Assembly: GCA_030596145.1 (NCBI GenBank)
Contig: JAUVKS010000012.1
Coordinates: forward strand, 1-16,160
DNA: 16,160 nucleotides
Source: Pseudomonadota bacterium
Lineage (GTDB): Bacteria > Desulfobacterota > Syntrophia > Syntrophales > JADFWA01
Direction: 5' to 3'
Under the pieces are notes generated by a model. The model was given only the letters and a program-made list of their open reading frames with translations, searched no databases and was not told where the DNA came from. Each line of letters opens with the position of its first letter. Position 1 is the stretch's first letter. This document shows, piece after piece, positions 7,648 to 12,028 of the stretch. The translations under genes were made by a program, and so were the position numbers.

Positions 7648-7663
7648 AGCATTTAATATGCCA
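7648..7663 (-). promoter_or_regulatory. Sigma-54 (-24/-12) promoter of pilin 1
   Basis: The minus strand reads TGGCATATTAAATGCT. The invariant GG (7662-7661) and GC (7650-7649) are exactly 10 nt apart, as sigma-54 requires; the -24 box (TGGCA) is good and the -12 box (ATGCT for TTGCT) has one mismatch. The predicted start of transcription is near 7637, giving a leader of about 110 nt. PilR from the same locus is the expected activator. Confidence 0.75.
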
Positions 7664-7783
7664 AATCGACTCTCTGACCATAAAACTTTTGCCATTGCTA
7701 AAAACCCCTTGAATTATAATGTGTTACTTATGCCAGATTTTGAAATGTTCAATTTCCCTTTTCCTTATGAAAACATAAAAATG

Positions 7784-7820
7784 GTGATTCTCACCAGAGT
7801 TCGGGAATTTTCACCAGATT
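7784..7820. promoter_or_regulatory. Tandem upstream activator element of pilin 1 (probable PilR site)
   Basis: Two TCACCAG words lie 20 bp apart (TCACC at 7791 and 7811, about two helical turns); the first is in the dyad GTGA-TTC-TCAC. The whole arrangement, including a GGG between the boxes, is repeated upstream of pilin 2 (8407-8440). It lies roughly 145-185 nt upstream of the predicted transcription start, suitable for a sigma-54 enhancer-binding protein. Assignment to PilR is inference from the neighbouring gene. Confidence 0.65.
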
Positions 7821-7858
7821 ACGATAATTTGTTTCTCGCATATGAATAGAGATGATCA

Positions 7859-8227
7859 TCAGTTAAATGATCCGTTAGCGTGAAATGTTATTACCTGTCC
7901 ATCTGTGTTATGCGTATTTATAAGTGTAAAGTTGGCAATCGTTTTGTTTCCAAAGGTAGTAGTAACATTAGGTGATGGTGTGAAGCCATAAGCTGCCAGA
8001 CCGGCAACAGCCACCGGCGCTCATACAGCACATGAATTTTCAAGAAAATAAAGGACGGTAGCTCTATGGGCATTTTTACCGACTGATATACATTCAGCCC
8101 TGTAGCCCCGGGCTCTGTAGGCCGTAAACTGCGGAATGGCAATCGCCGCCAGGATTCCGATAATCGCGATAACGATCATCAGCTCAATTAACGTAAAACC
8201 TTTTTGCCCTCTTTTTTCGCGCAGCAT
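7859..8227 (-). CDS. Type IV pilin with in-frame TGA, probable selenocysteine pilin (pilin 2)
   Basis: With the TGA at 8021-8023 read as an amino acid, the frame encodes 122 aa, close to the 130 aa of pilin 1. Leader MLREKRGQKG, cleavage before F11, helix FTLIELMIVIAIIGILAAIAIP with mature Glu5. After RARGY come C46, then C66-A-V-TGA(69), i.e. a CxxU motif. Beyond the TGA 53 codons stay open and read like a pilin C-terminal half (AYGFTPSPNVTTTFGNKTIA, then THNTDGQVITFHANGSFN), ending in tandem TGA TGA. A SECIS-like hairpin follows the first TGA. ATG 8227 has GGAG upstream. A sigma-54 promoter and a PilR-type element precede it. Alternative: a pseudogene by nonsense mutation, since the aligned pilin 1 codon is GGA (Gly); a 68-aa truncated product would lack the whole globular domain. 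No frameshift is needed. Selenocysteine machinery genes are not in the window. Confidence 0.7.
7992..8023 (-). promoter_or_regulatory. Candidate bacterial SECIS element and recoded TGA in pilin 2
   Basis: The TGA is at 8023-8021 (minus). 18 nt later the RNA has the apical loop GGUCU (plus 7998-8002), closed by a stem: GUUGCC-GGUCU-GGCAGC gives six pairs including one G-U, and an alternative pairing GCU/AGC leaves a bulged uridine segment. This meets the general bacterial SECIS rules (short hairpin just downstream, G among the first two loop bases, UGA-to-loop distance 16-37 nt). From memory the E. coli fdhF element reads UGA, 12 nt, then GUUGCAGGUCUG; here it is UGA, 12 nt, then GUUGCCGGUCUG, 11 of 12 identical at the same distance. 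Pilin 1 has nothing similar. Confidence 0.65.
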
Positions 8228-8314
8228 TTATTCTCTCCAGGTTTGATGGTCTTGTAAAATGAGGCTCCTTTTCCGCAGATACAAAACGAAAAAGCTCACT
8301 CTTATAGAGTACAG

Positions 8315-8330
8315 AGCAACTTGCGTGCCA
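8315..8330 (-). promoter_or_regulatory. Sigma-54 (-24/-12) promoter of pilin 2
   Basis: The minus strand reads TGGCACGCAAGTTGCT, a perfect match to the TGGCACG-N4-TTGC(A/T) consensus with GG-N10-GC spacing. The predicted transcript starts near 8304, leaving a leader of about 75 nt. An intact consensus promoter argues that the gene behind it is still used. Confidence 0.9.
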
Positions 8331-8406
8331 CCCGGCGCTTAGTGGAGAAAGCTTCAATTTTAATGTGTTACACAATTTTCAAAAATAAATTTTAAGGTTC
8401 CGGTTA

Positions 8407-8440
8407 GTGATTTTCACCAGATTGTGGGGATTTTCACGTG
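8407..8440. promoter_or_regulatory. Tandem upstream activator element of pilin 2 (probable PilR site)
   Basis: GTGATTTTCACCAG followed by GGGGATTTTCACG: the same layout as 7784-7820, again with 20 bp between the TCAC words (8414 and 8434) and a perfect GTGA-N3-TCAC dyad in the first box. It lies about 100-135 nt upstream of the predicted transcription start. The gap 8228-8509 between pilR and pilin 2 otherwise holds only the promoter and leader. Confidence 0.65.
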
Positions 8441-8509
8441 TACAATGCGGTGTGAGGATGGGGATTATTTTTCAAAGCTCTCCGCGTCGCGGGCAGGTAA
8501 ACTTCTCTC

Positions 8510-9877
8510 CTACTTTATATCCAGCTTTTCAAGCCTGTAACGTAAGGAATCAAAACTTACATTGAGATATTTAGCGGCCTTTTTCTGTGAGCCTTCAGCC
8601 TTTTGAAGGGCTTTTCTTATAAACTCTCTTTCTATCTTTGCTATCTCTTCATTCAAGTTGATTCCTTCTTCGGGAATGTCAATATTAATGGCATAGTCCC
8701 GATCAAGCTTGCTGTTTTCTGAAAGGACAAGGTTCTCGGGCAAGATTATATTTGATGTCTCCAGGGCAACGCTTCTCTCAATGATGTTTTCGAGCTCTCT
8801 GACATTGCCGGGAAATCTGTATTCCATTAAAAGTCCCATCGCGTAGGAAGATATTTTTTTAATCTCCTTCCCAAAATCCCTGGAATATTTCTCGATAAAG
8901 TATTTTGTTAAAGCGGGAATATCCTCCTTTCTGTCTCTTAAAGGTGGAATATTTATTGGAATTACGTTAAGCCGGTAATAGAGATCTTCCCTGAAACTGC
9001 CATCTTTGACCTTTTGTTCCAGATCCTGGTTCGTGGCAAATATAAACCTCACATCCACATTAATATCTTCCGAGCCCCCTATCCTCCTGAATGTCTTTTC
9101 CTGAATGACTCTCAGAAATTTCACCTGAAGGACCGGAGGTAATTCAGCAATCTCATCAAGGAAGACAGTTCCCTTTCGGGCGTTCTCGAAAAGGCCGGCT
9201 TTATCGGAATAGGCGCTGGTAAATGACCCTTTCATGTAACCAAACAATTCACTCTCCAGAAGGTTTTCAGGAATGCCACCACAGTTTATGACTACAAACG
9301 GCATGTTTATCCTGGTACTGTTTTCATGTATTGCTTTGGCCACAAGCTCCTTACCCGTCCCGCTCTCACCTGTGATGAGAACATTGGTCGTTGTATCCGC
9401 CACTTTTGTGATGAGTGAATAGACCTTCAGCAGCTCCTTGCTATTCCCTATCAGATCTCCGAAACTTACAGCCTCTTCCACGCTTTTCATAAAGAGGGCA
9501 TTTTCCTCTTGAATGCCCTTTTTGTTCAGCGCGTCACGAACCGTATCCTTGAGATCTTCAACATCGAAGTTTTTCTCTATATAGTCATATGCCCCTTCCT
9601 TCATCGCGGCAACGGCCGTTTCCCCTGAAGCGTAGGCGGTAATCAGGATAAACATGGTTTCCGGGTGAATCTCCTTGACACCTTTTAAAAGATCGATCCC
9701 ATCAACCTTCGGCATCTTCAAATCGGCAATAATTAGATCAAATTCATTGTTCTTGCAGAGATTTAATCCTTCTCTTCCATTAGCGGCACATTTGACCTGG
9801 TATCCTTCCCGAACCAACATTATCTCAAGGAATTCCCTCATGCCACTATCGTCATCCACGACAAGAATCTTGGCCAT
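8510..9877 (-). CDS. pilR: Sigma-54-dependent response regulator PilR (NtrC family)
   Basis: Transcription activator that, when phosphorylated by PilS, drives sigma-54 promoters of pilin genes. 455 aa. Receiver domain (1-~118): acidic D9/D10, phosphoacceptor D52 in IIADLKMP, T80, K102. AAA+ domain (~140-375): Walker A GESGTGKE (170-177), the sigma-54 contact loop GSFTSA (217-222; consensus GAFTGA), Walker B GTVFLDEI (236-243), then LYYRLNVIPINIPPLRDR and FPGNVRELEN. C-terminal Fis-type helix-turn-helix (~425-455, EGSQKKAAKYLNVSFDSLRYRL). Two variations: Lys-Asn replaces the usual Lys-Pro after beta-5 of the receiver, and the last Gly of GAFTGA is Ser. ATG 9877 with AGGAGG 6 nt upstream. It follows pilS after a repeat-filled gap and precedes the two pilin genes, which fixes the PilR assignment over other NtrC-type regulators. 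Confidence 0.93.
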   Translation of the reverse strand: MAKILVVDDDSGMREFLEIMLVREGYQVKCAANGREGLNLCKNNEFDLIIADLKMPKVDGIDLLKGVKEIHPETMFILITAYASGETAVAAMKEGAYDYIEKNFDVEDLKDTVRDALNKKGIQEENALFMKSVEEAVSFGDLIGNSKELLKVYSLITKVADTTTNVLITGESGTGKELVAKAIHENSTRINMPFVVINCGGIPENLLESELFGYMKGSFTSAYSDKAGLFENARKGTVFLDEIAELPPVLQVKFLRVIQEKTFRRIGGSEDINVDVRFIFATNQDLEQKVKDGSFREDLYYRLNVIPINIPPLRDRKEDIPALTKYFIEKYSRDFGKEIKKISSYAMGLLMEYRFPGNVRELENIIERSVALETSNIILPENLVLSENSKLDRDYAINIDIPEEGINLNEEIAKIEREFIRKALQKAEGSQKKAAKYLNVSFDSLRYRLEKLDIK

Positions 9878-9903
9878 TTATTACCTCCTGTTTAAGATTT
9901 AAG

Positions 9904-9967
9904 GCAGGGCTGAAGCCCTGCACTACGAATCATATTGCAATGTAGCGCGGCCCTTCAGGGCTGCCGT
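9904..9967. repeat. Inverted pair of GTAG-foot hairpins between pilS and pilR
   Basis: GCAGGGC-TGAA-GCCCTGC followed by ACTAC (9904-9925), then GTAGCGCGGCCCTTCAGGGCTGCCG (9942-9966). The two hairpins face each other with CTAC and GTAG feet inward, a BIME-like arrangement. The stem of the first is shared with 3604-3621. They lie just upstream of the pilR Shine-Dalgarno, within the pilS-pilR transcript. Confidence 0.75.
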
Positions 9968-10001
9968 GTATTTGCCCCGCGTCGAGCTCAAAGATTTTTT
10001 T

Positions 10002-10057
10002 GTAGGGTGGCATTTTATATGCCACCGTTTGCGGTCGGGTATAAAACCCGACGCTAC
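10002..10057. repeat. Composite palindromic element bounded by GTAG and CTAC
   Basis: GTAG-GGTGGCATTTTATATGCCACC (10002-10026), spacer GTTTGC, then GGTCGGGTATAAAACCCGAC-GCTAC (10033-10057). Two different stems (GGTGGCA and GTCGGGT) are used in one GTAG...CTAC element. The second half recurs at 14643-14666. Within the 237-nt pilS-pilR gap no gene is seen. Confidence 0.75.
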
Positions 10058-10099
10058 AATCCAGAATCGGCACTAAGTACTCGCAATGATAGCGGGTGT

Positions 10100-10118
10100 G
10101 GATAAATCCTATCCCTAC
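10100..10118 (-). repeat. GTAG-foot hairpin overlapping the pilS stop codon
   Basis: The minus strand reads GTAGGGATAGGATTTATCC: GTAG, then stem GGATA, loop GGATT, stem TATCC. The TAG of GTAG is the stop codon of pilS (10115-10117), so the element abuts or has supplied the end of the gene. Confidence 0.6.
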
Positions 10119-11767
10119 GGATTTCTTGGCAACAGAACTATACAACTTGTTCCTTTTCCAGGTTTACTTTCGATTCTGATCTTTCCTCCATGACTCTCCG
10201 TAATCCTGTTTACAATCGCAAGTCCAAGTCCTGTTCCTTTCTCCTTCGTCGTGTAGAATGGTTCAAACAGTCTATCTTGATCTTTTTCTTCGATCCCACA
10301 ACCATTGTCGCTTATCCGTATCTCAAGATATTCTTTCCCATTTACAGAAATCTGCATAGTCTGTAGTTCCAGTCTGCCCCCTTCCGGCATCGATTGAATG
10401 GCATTCAAAATCATGTTCCAGATTGCCTGTCTTATCTCTGCCCTGTTTCCATAAATGCCGGTCTGATCACATAAATCTCTGATTACTTCGATGTTTTCAT
10501 GCCAATCGGGGCCATAGCGGAGTGATTCAACAATATCATCTACAATGGTTTCAATTATAATATCCTCACGCTCGGCCGGGTTCGGTCGTGACAGGAGAAG
10601 GAAGTCCTTCATGAAACTCTCAAGTTGATCCTTTCCCCTCAGGATGATTTGCATGAGTTTTTCATCGGTTTCACGCAGTTTAAGATCTCCGGCCAGCATC
10701 TGGATCGGCCCGCTGATTGACGCGAGAGGGTTTCTGATTTCGTGGGCGAGACCTGCCGCCATTTCACCAATAAGGGCAAATCTTTTGTTCTTTTCAGCCT
10801 GACGTTCCATTTTTTCAATGGCTGTTAAATCCCGAAAAATCAGTATCTTTCCGATTTCCTCCTTATTGCCATCGACAAGTGGAGAAACAGAATAACCTAA
10901 TATCAAGTTCTTGCTTTCTTTCCCCGAAACCATGATTTCAAATCTGTTTCTAACGATACTCTCGCCATCTCTATTTTTAACACTGTCCAGCATTTTGGAA
11001 AAGCCCGGGGAAACATCATCAATCTTCCTGTTTATAACTTCAGAATGTGAAAGGCCGGTAATCTCTTCCGCCCCCCTGTTAAAGGATTTTACATTTCCCT
11101 GGAGATCAGTTGTTAAGATCCCTGTATCTATAGACTCAATTATGCTTTTGTGTAGTAAATCGAGCTGATCAAAGGCACTTTCCTTTTCCTCCAGAAGGAT
11201 TCTTGTTTTCTTTTCCTGTTTAACAGCAAAGCTTGCCAGAAATACAACAATATAAAAGGATACGATATGGATTAGAATCCTCGAAAATACATAACCTGGA
11301 CTGTAATTATAGTCCCAAAATGCAAAATATATTGGTTTGATGAGGCCAAAGTATTCTAAATCGAGTAACAAACCGTAAAATATGCTACTGATAGAAGCAA
11401 CAATGAGCCCCCCCCTTCTTGCCAGAAATAGTACTGAATAGATGATGACCAATGGATAAAAAACAGAATAAATACTTTCAATTCCACCCGTTACATACAC
11501 AAGACAGGTTATGAGCATAACATCGAAAAAGCTCTGAATATATATATTCAAGTCGAGGCTTTTGATGGTTTTCGGAAGAAAAATATACAGAAAGGAAAGT
11601 AAATAAGTTAATAATATGATGACATATATGGACGTGAGTGATTCTTTCGGTAGTGATTCTACCCCTTTAACCTGAATAAAGGTTGCAATACCGAGTAAAA
11701 CGGTCACAATTACAACCCTGGAAAACATTAGCCAGCGAAGTCTTCTGTCCAAGGGATTATCTTTCAT
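10115..11767 (-). CDS. pilS: Membrane sensor histidine kinase PilS
   Basis: Sensor kinase of the PilS-PilR two-component system controlling pilin transcription. 550 aa from the ATG at 11767, chosen because AAGGTGA lies 10 nt upstream; an in-frame ATG at 11797 would add ten residues but lacks a ribosome site. Six predicted transmembrane segments in the first ~185 residues, with very short periplasmic loops, the typical PilS sensing module. PAS domain (~206-315, SIIESIDTGILTTDLQGNVK), HisKA with phosphoacceptor H342 in AAGLAHEIRNPLASISG, HATPase with N451/N455 (IWNMILNAIQ), DNGCGI (487-492), F-box and GTGLGLAIV (511-519). The TAG stop lies in a GTAG-foot hairpin repeat; the length is still normal. 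A G8 tract (plus C8 at 11408-11415) encodes part of RRGG in the membrane domain. It is divergent from comEC. Confidence 0.93.
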   Translation of the reverse strand: MKDNPLDRRLRWLMFSRVVIVTVLLGIATFIQVKGVESLPKESLTSIYVIILLTYLLSFLYIFLPKTIKSLDLNIYIQSFFDVMLITCLVYVTGGIESIYSVFYPLVIIYSVLFLARRGGLIVASISSIFYGLLLDLEYFGLIKPIYFAFWDYNYSPGYVFSRILIHIVSFYIVVFLASFAVKQEKKTRILLEEKESAFDQLDLLHKSIIESIDTGILTTDLQGNVKSFNRGAEEITGLSHSEVINRKIDDVSPGFSKMLDSVKNRDGESIVRNRFEIMVSGKESKNLILGYSVSPLVDGNKEEIGKILIFRDLTAIEKMERQAEKNKRFALIGEMAAGLAHEIRNPLASISGPIQMLAGDLKLRETDEKLMQIILRGKDQLESFMKDFLLLSRPNPAEREDIIIETIVDDIVESLRYGPDWHENIEVIRDLCDQTGIYGNRAEIRQAIWNMILNAIQSMPEGGRLELQTMQISVNGKEYLEIRISDNGCGIEEKDQDRLFEPFYTTKEKGTGLGLAIVNRITESHGGKIRIESKPGKGTSCIVLLPRNP

Positions 11768-11813
11768 GTTAATATTGTCACCTTTGGATAATGGCATGAT
11801 AACAGGATGCGTT

Positions 11814-11930
11814 CGTAAAAAGTCGAATTTTCATCCTTTTTGTCATTCCCGCGGAAGCGGGAATCCAGTTTTTTCAAGTTCTTATGGACTCCCGCCTTCG
11901 CGGGAGTGACTCGACTTTTGACTTTTTACG
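11814..11930. repeat. Inverted-repeat element of the GTCATTCCCGC family, copy 2
   Basis: Outer ends CGTAAAAAGTC (11814-11824) and GACTTTTTACG (11920-11930) are perfect inverted copies. Inside, 11842-11910 starts GTCATTCCCGCGGAAGCGGG and ends CCCGCCTTCGCGGGAGTGAC, two hairpins as in copy 1 at 6571-6677. The complete terminal inverted repeats make this look like a small MITE-like or BIME-like unit. It occupies most of the 261-nt divergent gap between pilS (11767) and comEC (12029). Confidence 0.78.
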
Positions 11931-11948
11931 AGTTCATCGCGTTATAAT
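11918..11948 (+). promoter_or_regulatory. Candidate sigma-70 promoter of comEC
   Basis: TTGACT at 11918-11923 and a perfect TATAAT at 11943-11948, 19 nt apart, which is slightly long. The -35 box is inside the terminal repeat of the neighbouring element, so that element may have contributed to the promoter. The leader would be about 75 nt. No clear Shine-Dalgarno precedes the comEC ATG. Confidence 0.45.
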
Positions 11949-12028
11949 ACTTAAAAAATACCAAAATAGCAACCAGGGCGAAGGACTAAAATCCCTAATC
12001 CCCTTTAGCCTTTAGCCATTACCTTATT

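Noticed and set aside
7589..7849. Plus-strand 86-aa ORF between the pilin genes
   Set aside because: Covers the sigma-54 promoter and activator site of pilin 1 on the other strand; no recognisable protein features.
8021..8023. TGA read as Trp or Gly by an alternative genetic code
   Set aside because: All other coding regions lack in-frame TGA and use TGG and GGN normally, and lptA ends in TGA at the expected place just before lptB.
7918..8142. Another-frame ORF overlapping the pilin 2 interruption, suggesting a frameshift
   Set aside because: Its translation (VLYERRWLLPVWQLMASHHH) does not look like a pilin, whereas simple readthrough of the TGA in the original frame does.
8184..8375. Minus-strand 63-aa ORF overlapping the pilin 2 start
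   Set aside because: It spans the consensus sigma-54 promoter and leader in another frame and has no family signal.
9904..10118. CRISPR array
   Set aside because: The repeats are palindromes of different sequence without regular unique spacers.
9930..10145. 71-aa ORF between pilS and pilR
   Set aside because: Made of GTAG-foot palindromic repeats; composition explained by them.
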